Shown piece after piece: positions 43,615 to 52,857 of a DNA stretch of 64,000 bases. Source of the DNA: Agarilytica sp045430285 (GTDB lineage: Bacteria; Pseudomonadota; Gammaproteobacteria; Pseudomonadales; Cellvibrionaceae). Position numbers and translations under genes: made by a program. The notes under the pieces are model-generated. The model was not told the origin of the DNA, did no database searches, and saw only the letters and a program-made list of their open reading frames with translations. Each line of letters starts with the position of its first letter. Within the stretch, counting starts at the first letter, position 1. The DNA lies in contig JAILXV010000001.1 of the NCBI GenBank assembly GCA_045430285.1, positions 62,001-126,000 of the forward strand. The letters run 5' to 3'.

Positions 43615-44340
43615 ATGGAAAAACGATCAGAACTTTATTCTGGTAAAGCAAAATCCGTATATTCAACTGACGTTGATGATCGTTTTATTTTGTATTTCCG
43701 TAATGATACTTCCGCATTCGACGGAAAAAAGCGCGAGCAATTAGACCGAAAGGGCATGGTCAATAACAAATTTAACGCCTACATAATGCAAAAACTAGAA
43801 GATGCGAATATTCCAACACATTTCGATCGTTTGCTGAGTGATCAAGAGTGTGTCGTCAAGCGTTTAGATATGTTGCCGCTAGAATGCGTGGTGAGAAATA
43901 TCGCAGCGGGATCAATTTGTAAACGATACAAAATTGAAGAAGGGCGTGATCTGACACCACCAACATTCGAGTTCTTTTTGAAAGATGATGACTTGGGTGA
44001 CCCGATGATAAACGATTATCATATTCGTTCATTTGAGTGGGCAACGGACGAGCAGGTTGAACAAATGAAAGCGCTGACATTTCGCGTGAACGATGTCCTT
44101 AAGCTGTTGTTCATGGATGCCGGTATGTTGTTGGTCGATTACAAACTCGAGTTTGGTGTGTTCGATGGGCAGATAGTTTTGGGTGATGAATTTTCACCCG
44201 ACGGCTGTCGTATCTGGGATGCGGAGACAAGAGAGAAGCTTGATAAAGACCGCTTTCGCCAAGGCTTAGGGAATGTGGTTGAATCTTATGAGGCCGTTGG
44301 TCGCCGTTTAGGTATTGACTTCGACAAGCAGGTCGGCTGA
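43615..44340 (+). CDS. purC: Phosphoribosylaminoimidazole-succinocarboxamide synthase
   Basis: This enzyme of 241 residues joins CAIR and aspartate, with ATP, in purine synthesis. Family motifs are LYSGKAKSVYSTD at the start, PLECVVRNIAAGSICKRY near residue 85, and DYKLEFGVFDGQIVLGDEFS near residue 180, of which the last binds metal and nucleotide. I chose the ATG at 43615 since AAGGT lies seven bases upstream; GTG at 43606 would add three residues. Its place after bamC and the MBL gene is common in gammaproteobacteria. Confidence 0.96.
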   Translation: MEKRSELYSGKAKSVYSTDVDDRFILYFRNDTSAFDGKKREQLDRKGMVNNKFNAYIMQKLEDANIPTHFDRLLSDQECVVKRLDMLPLECVVRNIAAGSICKRYKIEEGRDLTPPTFEFFLKDDDLGDPMINDYHIRSFEWATDEQVEQMKALTFRVNDVLKLLFMDAGMLLVDYKLEFGVFDGQIVLGDEFSPDGCRIWDAETREKLDKDRFRQGLGNVVESYEAVGRRLGIDFDKQVG

Positions 44341-44787
44341 ATTCGCTTAAAACGTTACCGGTGTTACCGGTGTGAGTGACTACTTTCGCTAAAATATACG
44401 TTTTCTAAGACTTATGGGGAAGTGTTTTCCACATGGTGTAACCGAAGTTCACATTAGCCTCTGACGAGTAAAATTAGGGTTTCGAAATTCCCATTTTTCT
44501 TTTTTAAGGTGTTGATTTTAAAGGAAAAAATACCAAAAATTTATTTGGGATAGCGATGTTTTTAGTCCCACAACAATCCTTCCTGAGTGTCAATACCTTA
44601 TTTATCTTCACAGACTTACCCACAAAATCTGTGGATAAGTCTGTTGGTGATTATTGAACAACGTAAAGGCGCTTCGTTACACGTCAAAAAAAGTGTTACT
44701 TTGATGCCAAAAGGTGAAAAATCGTCGTGCTGCGTTATACTCAAACTAATAATTAATGTGCCGTATACCGGCCGGAGAACTGAATAA
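44341..44787. other. 447-bp intergenic region with AT-rich tract and DnaA-box-like sites
   Basis: No gene is visible. The region contains a TTTTCCACA site (44425-44433), an AT-rich stretch around 44485-44570, and a palindrome with two DnaA-box-like arms (44610-44644). The promoter of the PilZ gene must lie in its right part. Confidence 0.55.
44610..44644. promoter_or_regulatory. Palindrome carrying two inverted DnaA-box-like sites
   Basis: Arms 44610-44624 and 44630-44644 are 15 bp with one mismatch and a five-base spacer. The right arm holds TGTGGATAA (44630-44638), a perfect DnaA box in reverse; the left arm holds TTACCCACA (44616-44624), one base off the consensus TTATCCACA. It could be a DnaA-binding site or an RNA hairpin; no T run follows. 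Confidence 0.6.
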
Positions 44788-45054
44788 GTGGAAGAGCGTA
44801 GAAGATTTGAACGAACCCCATCTGCCTTTAGGGTTGAGATGCGTCATCCTGCTTTTGGTACGATTGTTGGGTTCGCGAGAGATATATCTGATGGCGGCGC
44901 CCAGGTCACTATAGAAAATCACCCCACCCCACCCGTTGGCACCGTTGTACAAGTTCTATTCAGGAAGATGGTTGGCCCAGTTAACGAAGAACCTGTCAGT
45001 ATGCGTGTTATGCATGCCGGTAAAAACAGTCTTGGCTTGATGTTTGTTAAATAG
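44788..45054 (+). CDS. PilZ-domain protein (probable c-di-GMP receptor)
   Basis: The product has 88 residues from a GTG start with GGAGAA upstream and is a single PilZ domain. The c-di-GMP-binding motifs RRRFERTPSAFR (RxxxR-like) and FARDISDGGAQV (DxSxxG-like) are both present. It could convey c-di-GMP levels to a partner protein by binding; no partner is named by the context, as purC lies upstream and the RND pump genes converge on it. Confidence 0.85.
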   Translation: MEERRRFERTPSAFRVEMRHPAFGTIVGFARDISDGGAQVTIENHPTPPVGTVVQVLFRKMVGPVNEEPVSMRVMHAGKNSLGLMFVK

Positions 45055-45088
45055 GTTTTTTCGTCACTTCAATATTTCACTTCTTCGC

Positions 45089-48000
45089 TTAGGTATTCTC
45101 GTTTATCTCTATTTTTGAATGAGATAGAACCCTATCCCTGATCCACATCCTAAGGTTATGTAGCAGTAAATAGTTAATCGGGACGAGAATCAGCGTAATC
45201 GCGGTTGCAAAAATAATCCCGAAACCGAGCGATACGGCCATCGGTATCAAAAACTGCGCCTGAGTCTCTTTTTCAAAGAGTAGAGGCAGAAGGCCGATAA
45301 ATGTGGTCAACGACGTTAGCATGACAGGGCGGAAGCGTGCCGCGCCTGCGGTCAATATGGCTTCAGACAAGTTCTGGGTTTTTTCTACGGTTTTATTGAT
45401 GTAATCCACGAGTACCAGAGAGTCGTTCACCACGACACCGGTCAGCGCTACTAATCCTAGGATACTCATTATGGTGAGGTTCATACCCATAAACCAATGG
45501 CCGAGCATAGCGCCAATAATACCAAAAGGGATGACCGACATAACAATTAAGGGCTGCACATATGATTTAAAGGGAATGGCCAGTAAGCAAAAAATGGCAA
45601 ACAGCGCCGCAAGCATTCCCCAGCGCAAGGTGGAAAATGTATCGCTTTCTTCCTCGCCTTCTCCGCCCTCGTAGTAACTCATCCCTGGGTACTGTGCAAC
45701 AAGTGAATCGACATATTCAAATAGGTCGCGTTTAAGCGTGGTCATATTGGTGTTGTTCTTGTCGACGTCTGCACGCACACTCACCGTCCGATAGCCATCA
45801 ATGCGTTGTATCGTGGAGGGGCCTCTACCAGGGCTAAGCTCCGCCAATACATGGAGTGGGATCTGCTGGCCTGAGGGTGTATTAATTAACATGGTATTTA
45901 AATGTGCGAGGTTATCCCTCTCTTCGATGGGAAAGCGCACCATGACCCTTACATCGTCTCTGCCACGCTGTATGCGCTGTGCTTCTAAGCCAAAAAAGGC
46001 CTGCCGTACTTGTTGGACGATCTCAATGCGGCTTACACCCAATAGTTTAGCCTCGGCTGTGAGCTTGATCATAAGCTCTTGTTTTCCATCGGCCAGGCTG
46101 TCGTTAATATCAAATACCGTGGGGTAGGTGACGAGCCGCTGTTTAATCTTATCGGCCACGATTTTAAGTTCGTCAAAGCTATTGGCGCGGAGCTGTATAT
46201 CAATGGGGTCTCCACTTCGCCCGATTTCGGCGCGAAAGGACAGTTGCTCAGCGCCAGGAATGATGCCGATGGCCTTGCGCAGCTCCTGGGAAAATGCCTG
46301 ACTATCAATATCAATTACACGCGTTTCAGGTGGCGCTAGCTCAATACGCACACTCCCTTTATGTGGTGAGCCACCGCGTTCCCCAGTGCGAGAAAGAATA
46401 TTGAGCACCACACTTTTATCGTTGCGGCTGTATTTTTCTTTTAGGGTTTGGGTCTGCGCAATAATGCGTTGAATATGTGTGTCAGTCACCTCAAATGGTG
46501 TACCTGCCGGCATTTCAAGAGATACGGTAATGGTTTCGCTGGGAATACGAGGGAAGAATGTGTAGCGGGCATGACCGGCCATAATAGCGGCAAAAATACA
46601 TATGAGGACACCGCAAAAACTTACGAGTGTTGTCCAGCGGTTATCGAGTGCCCATCGCAGAGCGGGTTGGTAAGTTTTAAGTATCGTTTTCTCAAAGTTT
46701 TGTGCAAAGCGTTGTTGCCACTTTTGCCAGCTGGCCATTTTGTCTGAAGGCTTAACCTTCAAATGTTTGAGGTGAGCGGGTAGGACAAACTTGGATTCGA
46801 TTAACGAAAATAATAAGCAAGGAATAACAACAGCAGGTATTTGGGCGAATATTGCACCTCGGTTCCCACCCAATACAGCCATTGGCGCAAAAGCGGCCAC
46901 AGTGGTCAGTACGCCAAAGGTGACGGGAATAGAGACTTCTTTAGTCCCCTGTATTGCAGCTTGAAGCCCAGTTTTAGAGCGCCCTAAATGGGTATATATG
47001 TTTTCGCCGGTTACGATCGCATCATCTACAACAATTCCGAGAACGACGATAAAGCCAAATAGGCTAACAAGATTAATACTGGTACCGAATACGGGCATTA
47101 GAGCAAAGGCACCAAGGAAAGAGACGGGGATGCCGATAAACACCCAAAAAGCCACCATTGGGCGGAGAAAGAGACTCAATAATATAAATACCAGGAATCC
47201 GCCCTGGATCGCATTATTAACCAAAGTGCGAATGCGTTTTTTAAGCACTTCTGAATTGTCATCCCAGTATTCAAGGTTAACGGTTTCAGGCAGTAATAAT
47301 TTTTTTTTGTTTATATAGCTTTTGACTTTATCTGCAATTTCAATCGCGCTTTGGTCGCCTACCCGAAAAATTCTGATTTCTGCTGCAATTTTCCCATTAA
47401 AGCGTGTACGTATTGCTGTTTCTTCAAATCCGTCGTTGACCTTTGCGATGTCTCCGAGTGAAATAAGGGCGCCGTTATCATCGGAAATAATAGGAATATT
47501 TTCAAATTCATCTTGGCGATAGGCTTGGCCTTTTGAGCGAATTAAAATATCACCGGCGTTTGATTTTAGGTTTCCCGCAGATAGGTCGAGAGAATAATTA
47601 TTAATGGCGTTGGATATTTGAGTAAAGCTTAGATTGTATTCTTGAAGTTTATCTTGATCTAACTCAACGGCAATTTCAAAGTTTCTGACACCTGATAGCG
47701 TCACTTGAGTGATGCCTGAAATTTGAAGTAATTCTTTTCTGATCTGTTCTGCTTGCTCGCGAATTTCTCGTTCGCTCACCTGGCCTGAAATCGTGGCGGT
47801 GATAACATCCCGTTTCCATGCGGCGAGGGAAACGATCGGACGTTCAGCTGCTGAGGGGAATGTGTTGATTGCGTCAACGCGACTTTTTACGTCGTCAAGA
47901 ATTTCGCGGGGTTCATAGCCGTCGGTGACCTCTATGTCTACTGTGGCGCCGCCTTCGTATGAGTAACTGGTATATTCTTTTATGCCTTCAATGTCGTTAA

Positions 48001-48208
48001 TTGATTCTTCAATACGTTGTGAAAGAGAAAGCTCTGAATCTTCTGGGGTTGCGCCACGGAGTGTTACGCGCACACTAATGCGATCGGGATCGACAGTCGG
48101 AAAAATCTCGACAGGAATAGCATTTTTGATGGCAAATATCCCTGCCATAATGATGCTAAACATAAGTAAATTTGCCGCGACATCATTTTTTGTGAACCAA
48201 GCAATCAC
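45089..48208 (-). CDS. RND-family efflux pump inner-membrane transporter
   Basis: This proton-driven exporter has 1039 residues and the twelve-helix RND layout with two large periplasmic loops. The N-terminus is WFTKNDVAANLLMFSIIMAG; the proton-relay pair is in GIVVDDAIVTGENIY near residue 400; the second half has GVVVNDSLVLVDYINK. The sequence resembles AcrB/MdtB-type (HAE1) pumps of environmental bacteria, not metal-specific CusA types. The start overlaps the adaptor gene by 4 bp. Substrates are not predictable; the outer-membrane channel is not adjacent. Confidence 0.93.
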   Translation of the reverse strand: MIAWFTKNDVAANLLMFSIIMAGIFAIKNAIPVEIFPTVDPDRISVRVTLRGATPEDSELSLSQRIEESINDIEGIKEYTSYSYEGGATVDIEVTDGYEPREILDDVKSRVDAINTFPSAAERPIVSLAAWKRDVITATISGQVSEREIREQAEQIRKELLQISGITQVTLSGVRNFEIAVELDQDKLQEYNLSFTQISNAINNYSLDLSAGNLKSNAGDILIRSKGQAYRQDEFENIPIISDDNGALISLGDIAKVNDGFEETAIRTRFNGKIAAEIRIFRVGDQSAIEIADKVKSYINKKKLLLPETVNLEYWDDNSEVLKKRIRTLVNNAIQGGFLVFILLSLFLRPMVAFWVFIGIPVSFLGAFALMPVFGTSINLVSLFGFIVVLGIVVDDAIVTGENIYTHLGRSKTGLQAAIQGTKEVSIPVTFGVLTTVAAFAPMAVLGGNRGAIFAQIPAVVIPCLLFSLIESKFVLPAHLKHLKVKPSDKMASWQKWQQRFAQNFEKTILKTYQPALRWALDNRWTTLVSFCGVLICIFAAIMAGHARYTFFPRIPSETITVSLEMPAGTPFEVTDTHIQRIIAQTQTLKEKYSRNDKSVVLNILSRTGERGGSPHKGSVRIELAPPETRVIDIDSQAFSQELRKAIGIIPGAEQLSFRAEIGRSGDPIDIQLRANSFDELKIVADKIKQRLVTYPTVFDINDSLADGKQELMIKLTAEAKLLGVSRIEIVQQVRQAFFGLEAQRIQRGRDDVRVMVRFPIEERDNLAHLNTMLINTPSGQQIPLHVLAELSPGRGPSTIQRIDGYRTVSVRADVDKNNTNMTTLKRDLFEYVDSLVAQYPGMSYYEGGEGEEESDTFSTLRWGMLAALFAIFCLLAIPFKSYVQPLIVMSVIPFGIIGAMLGHWFMGMNLTIMSILGLVALTGVVVNDSLVLVDYINKTVEKTQNLSEAILTAGAARFRPVMLTSLTTFIGLLPLLFEKETQAQFLIPMAVSLGFGIIFATAITLILVPINYLLLHNLRMWIRDRVLSHSKIEINENT

Positions 48209-49428
48209 GGGGTATCTAAATCCTTTTCCTGTATTTTGTTTTTGGATACTCGTGCGGGTGTTCCTGAGGTGATTTGACCGAGAGCGGTCAACACTATTTG
48301 GTCGCCTTCATTTAAACCCGCGTTAATTAACGATTCTTCCTCTCCTCGCCATTCGATACTAATATCTTGTCTATGTACTTGTTTATCCCGAAAAATATAT
48401 ACATATTGCCCCTGATAAATTGCTTGGTTAGGAATGACGATGGCATTTTCTAGGGTTTTTCCTGTGATTCTAGCGGTAATATATTCGCCAACTTTAAGAG
48501 GAGGGTGTTGCGCGTTTGGAGTAAATGGGTTCTCAATGCGAGCGACCAAGCTGAGCTGTCGACTTTGCTCATCTAGCGCACTCGATACTCTGACGATTTT
48601 TCCCTGCCAAATATGTTTATCGAATAAACGGGACTCTATTGCAACCGGCGTGTGATTTTCCATCATGTTTGTTGATGAGTGATCAAGGTTCAATAAATGT
48701 AACTCGTTACTTTTTATGGGTAAGGTTATTTCTGCGGCATCGGCAGCAAAAATTTCTGCAAGTGTTGAACTGGCATTCACAACCTGTCCGAGCGCCACAT
48801 GTGAACGGATAACGCTGCCGTTGTACGGTGCTTTGATTTCCGTCCTAGACAAGTTTAGCTTGGCACGTGCAACTCCTGCTTCTGCAGATTTAAGTGCGGC
48901 CTCTGCCGCGTCTAGCTGGGGTTTTCTTACGGCTAGCGCAGGAGGCTCGCCAGTTCTTCCTGAGCGCTTCCAGTCGTGTTTTGCTTCTTCTGCTTGCGCT
49001 AATTCACTCGCGAGCCGACTTTGTGCTTCCGCGACTTGAGCTGTGGCGATATCGAGTTCAATGAGATAATCCGATTTGTCGAGAGTGGCTAGCAACTGAC
49101 CCTTTGTGAAAAAGCCACCTTGTCGGAAATCTTCGCTTATAAAGCGGACTTCTCCTGTTACACGAGCGGTAACATTTGTTTGGGTTAAGGGGTGTACTCG
49201 CCCGTAAGAGCCGATGAAAATTTGAAACGCTTCTTTTTTGATCGGAAGGGTTTCAATATTAATGGCTGGGATATTTACCTTCATATCTCGCTGAGTCTTA
49301 GGGCTGGAAGCCAAAATAATAAGAGTCATTAAGGCAAAGAGCGCAACAAGAAGTAAGGGAGTATATTTTTTTAGTTCGGGGGTTAGTTTCATACGAGGTA
49401 AAAATACTTTGCTACTATCCATATCCAA
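48205..49428 (-). CDS. RND efflux periplasmic adaptor (membrane fusion protein)
   Basis: The product has 407 residues from the ATG at 49428; an ATG at 49392 (MKLTPELKKYTPLL) is an alternative start. One N-terminal membrane helix (LLLVALFALMTLIILAS) anchors it. The lipoyl half-motifs are visible as GEVRFISEDFRQGGFFTKGQ near residue 90 and LSRTEIKAPYNGSVIRSHV near residue 195, with a coiled-coil hairpin rich in Ala and Glu between them. It links the transporter encoded next to an outer-membrane channel. Confidence 0.92.
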   Translation of the reverse strand: MDMDSSKVFLPRMKLTPELKKYTPLLLVALFALMTLIILASSPKTQRDMKVNIPAINIETLPIKKEAFQIFIGSYGRVHPLTQTNVTARVTGEVRFISEDFRQGGFFTKGQLLATLDKSDYLIELDIATAQVAEAQSRLASELAQAEEAKHDWKRSGRTGEPPALAVRKPQLDAAEAALKSAEAGVARAKLNLSRTEIKAPYNGSVIRSHVALGQVVNASSTLAEIFAADAAEITLPIKSNELHLLNLDHSSTNMMENHTPVAIESRLFDKHIWQGKIVRVSSALDEQSRQLSLVARIENPFTPNAQHPPLKVGEYITARITGKTLENAIVIPNQAIYQGQYVYIFRDKQVHRQDISIEWRGEEESLINAGLNEGDQIVLTALGQITSGTPARVSKNKIQEKDLDTP

Positions 49429-49457
49429 TGAGCCGGCGCGAATACTATGGTGACAGT

Positions 49458-50018
49458 TTAGCCCTTGCCACAGTGGGATGGTAATTTAATCTTAAGGGTT
49501 TCTTGATTGTCCTTAAGAGAGTCACAATTGGCGTGTATGTTCCCTTGGGCGTCGAGAAAGTTTAGCTGTTTAAGAGATATGACCGGCGTAAAGCTACGAA
49601 TATCATTATTCTGTACGTTCAGCTGTTTTATTTGGGTCAACATTGAGATCGGCTGGAGGTCCTTCACTTTATTATTGGCAAGGCCTAAATATTCAATAGC
49701 AGGAAACGACGCAATACCGTCAAGATCTACGATCGATCCTGGTGGGCATACCAGTTTTAGCAGCTGTTCAGCTCCGGTTAAGTTGTTTTCTGTGATAGTA
49801 GCGCTTATACACGCAGCTAGAGCGGGGTCTTTAACGATGTAGTCGCTAAATAGGCCTGGCGGCTGGTAGACTAAATTATCGTTAACTGTGACAGAATAGC
49901 GGCTACATCCAGCCATTTCGGTGCAAAGGATCCATGTAAGCAGATAGCCGAAGGCGATACGCGATGATCGCTTAAGTTTGGAGAGCAAGAATTTGATCAT
50001 AGTCCAAAATAGTCTCAA
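49458..50018 (-). CDS. Leucine-rich-repeat lipoprotein
   Basis: The product has 186 residues. An N-terminal hydrophobic segment ends in a lipobox (EMAGCSRYS, Cys near residue 38). After a short domain with one Cys pair, three to four internalin-like LRR units follow (AIEYLGLANNKVKDLQPISM, QIKQLNVQNNDIRSFTPVIS, QLNFLDAQGN). Such repeats bind proteins or glycans, but the partner is unknown. It is just downstream of nothing on its strand and converges with none; the RND adaptor gene follows 29 bp later and could be co-transcribed. Confidence 0.75.
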   Translation of the reverse strand: MRLFWTMIKFLLSKLKRSSRIAFGYLLTWILCTEMAGCSRYSVTVNDNLVYQPPGLFSDYIVKDPALAACISATITENNLTGAEQLLKLVCPPGSIVDLDGIASFPAIEYLGLANNKVKDLQPISMLTQIKQLNVQNNDIRSFTPVISLKQLNFLDAQGNIHANCDSLKDNQETLKIKLPSHCGKG

Positions 50019-50075
50019 TATAGCCGGAATCAGGATGAGCCAGTGTAAGGCTTCAATGGATTCGGATAGCTCAGC

Positions 50076-50163
50076 TGGAGCGTAAGCATATCATCGGAGC
50101 GAGGGAAAATAACGTATTGATGTACGTAGCGCTATATTCGAAATAGATTCGTGCTTATGCTCC
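50076..50163. repeat. Long-range inverted repeat with tRNA-like left flank
   Basis: TGGAGCGTAAGCA at 50076-50088 can pair with TGCTTATGCTCC at 50152-50163 (one G-T pair), closing an 63-base loop region. The left flank (GGATAGCTCAGCTGGAGC) looks like a tRNA D-arm, but no anticodon arm or T-arm follows. It lies between divergent lipoprotein genes and may form an RNA structure. Confidence 0.4.
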
Positions 50164-50255
50164 CATGTAAGGTTTATTAGTAAACTTCTTACTATTAGCA
50201 TCTTACGAATAGAAACAAACACTTTATAACTGTAACGAGAACAAGAGGAAAATTT

Positions 50256-50903
50256 ATGCGAATTGTTGCTGCAGGAGTTCTTGCATTATCTCTCACGGCT
50301 TGCGTCACGACTGACCCATACACGGGAGAACAAAAAACCAGTAACACGGCCAAAGGTGCTGGAATTGGTGCGATAACGGGTGCTGTACTTGGTGCCGCGA
50401 CCGCGAGTAAAAATGACCGTGATAAGGCGATCCTTCAAGGTGCAGCTGCAGGGGCGGCAGTAGGTGGTGGCATCGGTTATTACATGGATCGTCAAGAAGC
50501 GAAGTTGCGTGAGAAACTGCAAGGATCTGGTGTTCAAGTGCGCAGAGATGGCGATACCTTACACCTCGTAATGCCAGGGAATATCACGTTTGAAACCGCA
50601 AAATATGATATTCGATCGCAGTTTTTCTCCGTGCTAGACTCGGTTAACGAAGTGCTTAAAGAGTTCGATAAAACGTCTATTACGGTATCAGGGCATACTG
50701 ACTCGCGTGGCAGTGCAGAGTATAACCAAACGCTAAGTGAAAATAGGGCGGTGAGTGTTAAGGCATATCTTGTTGATGGCGGTGTCGCTTCTGGGCGAGT
50801 TCATTCAGTAGGGTATGGCAAGCGCTACCCAATCGCATCCAATGACTCTGCTACTGGTCGTGAACAAAACCGCCGTGTGGAGTTGAAGTTAGAAGCGCTT
50901 TAA
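50256..50903 (+). CDS. OmpA-family outer-membrane lipoprotein (YiaD-like)
   Basis: The product has 215 residues. The lipobox is LSLTAC with Cys at residue 16. A glycine-rich segment (GAGIGAITGAVLGAATAS and GAAAGAAVGGGIGYYMDRQ, about 34-80) precedes the C-terminal OmpA domain (about 105-215), which has the peptidoglycan-binding motif VSGHTDSRGSAEYNQTLSENR. It anchors the outer membrane to peptidoglycan. A GAGGAA ribosome-binding site precedes the ATG. Confidence 0.93.
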   Translation: MRIVAAGVLALSLTACVTTDPYTGEQKTSNTAKGAGIGAITGAVLGAATASKNDRDKAILQGAAAGAAVGGGIGYYMDRQEAKLREKLQGSGVQVRRDGDTLHLVMPGNITFETAKYDIRSQFFSVLDSVNEVLKEFDKTSITVSGHTDSRGSAEYNQTLSENRAVSVKAYLVDGGVASGRVHSVGYGKRYPIASNDSATGREQNRRVELKLEAL

Positions 50904-50990
50904 TGAGTGTTCGACAGAAACGCGGCGTTATATCCGTATAAAGGTCGTGTTTCTGTTCATCTTTTCATTTGTGCAGATAAGGGATCGCTC

Positions 50991-51911
50991 TCAAGCGAGG
51001 AAATAGTAACCCGCGGCTAATAGCAGTAGGGTCACCGCAAAAACGCCAATAGTTATGACGGTGGTATTGCTTTTGGGTTTGGGCACGCTGTCTTTTTTCT
51101 CTTCAGCGACGAGGCCATTTTTAAATTTTAGTTGTATCTCGCCGAGTCGAATATTGTCATCGTTTGCTAGGTAAGAGGTCAGCGTTTTTTGACCATTAAT
51201 AAAAGAGCCATTGGTGGACATTAAATCCACAAGCTTCCAGCGAGCTCCTTCATTGATTAATTGTGCATGATTAGCTGAGATACTTTCGTCATCCAGGCAC
51301 ACATCACATTCAGCACTTTTTCCTATTTCCCATTTGTTTGTGGGCTTAGTCGGATTAAATTTAAAGACTTTTCCGATATGTGAGCCCGAGATACAAATCA
51401 GGCAGGGTTTGTCGCCAATGTTTTCGAGGGCACTTTCGAGTTTGTTGTCGATATTGAGCATTTCTTTGGGGAGATCATTAACCGATATGGCTCTGGTCAT
51501 ATCCGCAGATTTTTCTTCGCCGACGGCCCACCAACCTTCTGGTAATTGTGCCACCATTGTTTTGGAATCGATTTCTTCTTCGTCAAGTTGATTGGCGGGC
51601 TCGGGCAGTACAACTTTATATTTTAAATCTTCAAAGCCAATAATATCGCCGTTTTTTAACGTCAGCGTTTCTGTAATCTTACGGTCGTTAACAAATGTAC
51701 CGTTTGTCGAATTTAGATCTTCTAACGAAAGTACGTCGTCACGAAAAGTGAGTTTGGCATGTTGACGAGAAAGGCGGGTATTGTCGATCGTAAGATCACA
51801 GTTCGGGCTTCGACCGATAATAGTTTCTGCGGTCACGAGCGCTATGGTATTTCCATTGGGCACCGAGACCAGGGATGCGGGTATGTCCGGTTGTGCTTCT
51901 TGTGTGCTCAT
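50991..51911 (-). CDS. Membrane-anchored protein with two FHA domains
   Basis: The product has 306 residues. FHA domain 1 (about 15-95) shows IIGRSPNCDLTIDNTRLSRQ followed by HAKL and NSTNGTFVNDRKI; domain 2 (about 180-260) shows WEIGKSAECDVCLDDESISA followed by NHAQL and STNGSFINGQK. The pThr-binding Arg, Ser and Asn are intact in domain 1, while domain 2 has Lys for Arg. A C-terminal helix (VFAVTLLLLAAGYYFLA) anchors it with the FHA domains in the cytoplasm. It is the last gene of the cytochrome cluster, 94 bp after the PP2C gene, and probably reads phosphothreonine marks that the phosphatase removes. The matching Ser/Thr kinase is not in the window. Confidence 0.9.
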   Translation of the reverse strand: MSTQEAQPDIPASLVSVPNGNTIALVTAETIIGRSPNCDLTIDNTRLSRQHAKLTFRDDVLSLEDLNSTNGTFVNDRKITETLTLKNGDIIGFEDLKYKVVLPEPANQLDEEEIDSKTMVAQLPEGWWAVGEEKSADMTRAISVNDLPKEMLNIDNKLESALENIGDKPCLICISGSHIGKVFKFNPTKPTNKWEIGKSAECDVCLDDESISANHAQLINEGARWKLVDLMSTNGSFINGQKTLTSYLANDDNIRLGEIQLKFKNGLVAEEKKDSVPKPKSNTTVITIGVFAVTLLLLAAGYYFLA

Positions 51912-52005
51912 AGTGATCTCGGGTTGTACGCTTCAGTTTTTAACTATTTTTCTATTCCTATTACCATAATAGTAACAGAGCTATATTAGATGCCAAGCTA
52001 GACGT

Positions 52006-52857
52006 TTAACGCAACGATAAAAAGACAATAAAAATCGCGCCAGCAAGTGCGACCCCCGCGAGGGGAGGCGCCCATATTCGCCATTTCTGGGCGATTTTTC
52101 TCAATTTATATCGAATTGAGTGATATATATAAAGTTTTTGACGTTTGGTCGGTTCAATATCGACCACGACCACACTAATATTATCTTTCCCACCGTTTTT
52201 TAAGGCGTTTTCCAGTATCGTTTGGCTGGCATGCTGACTGTCGGTATTTGCGCTTAAAGTGGTGAGTAGGGCAGCTTCACTGACCTCGTTGTAGACCCCG
52301 TCGCTGCATAACAAAAAGCGATCAAAAGCGTGTAGCTCTCCGGATACGGTGTCTGGTTTCGGTGGATGAAGTCCAACACCCTGGGTCAGTCTCCCTTGAT
52401 TGGGGTCGTTTGCGGCGTCTTTTTGGCTAAGGCCTTGAGACAATAACCATTCGAAATAGGAGTGATCGCGACTAAGCTGGTGTAATTGTTGGTCACGTAA
52501 TAAATAGCAGCGACTATCGCCAACCCAGGATACCTCGTAGCGCGCCTCTTCAATTTTTAAGGCAACGATTGTCGACCCCATGCCCTTTGTCGCTTCATCT
52601 GTTTCGGTTCGTGCCACAACCGTATCGTGTGCCGTTGTAATGGCGTGAGGGATGGGCTGACCATTAGTGACCGACTCGGACACGGTATTCACGGTAATGC
52701 CACTGGCGACTTCTCCGCAGGCATAACCGCCCATGCCGTCGGCCACAATCCATAAGCCTATGTCATTATTTCCGTATATGGAATCTTCATTATGTTTGCG
52801 AACGCGGCCTTTGTCCGTTTTGGCACTGAAGTCAATTTCGGGTGTGTGTTGACTCAT
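52006..52857 (-). CDS. PP2C-type Ser/Thr protein phosphatase with C-terminal membrane anchor
   Basis: The product has 283 residues. The PPM motifs are present: DKGRVRKHNEDSIY near residue 14 (metal-binding Glu-Asp), WIVADGMGGYACGEVAS near 34, SWVGDSRCYLL near 115, LLCSDGVYNEV near 175 and GKDNISVVVVD near 220. A basic stretch and a single helix (PPLAGVALAGAIFIVFLSL) end the protein, so the catalytic domain faces the cytoplasm. The start overlaps the penta-haem cytochrome gene by 4 bp, a strong sign that phosphatase and cytochromes are made together. Confidence 0.93.
   Translation of the reverse strand: MSQHTPEIDFSAKTDKGRVRKHNEDSIYGNNDIGLWIVADGMGGYACGEVASGITVNTVSESVTNGQPIPHAITTAHDTVVARTETDEATKGMGSTIVALKIEEARYEVSWVGDSRCYLLRDQQLHQLSRDHSYFEWLLSQGLSQKDAANDPNQGRLTQGVGLHPPKPDTVSGELHAFDRFLLCSDGVYNEVSEAALLTTLSANTDSQHASQTILENALKNGGKDNISVVVVDIEPTKRQKLYIYHSIRYKLRKIAQKWRIWAPPLAGVALAGAIFIVFLSLR

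Noticed and set aside
50062..50095. Possible tRNA gene
   Set aside because: Only a D-arm-like segment is present. No anticodon stem, T-loop (GTTCGA type) or acceptor pairing can be found within 90 bases.
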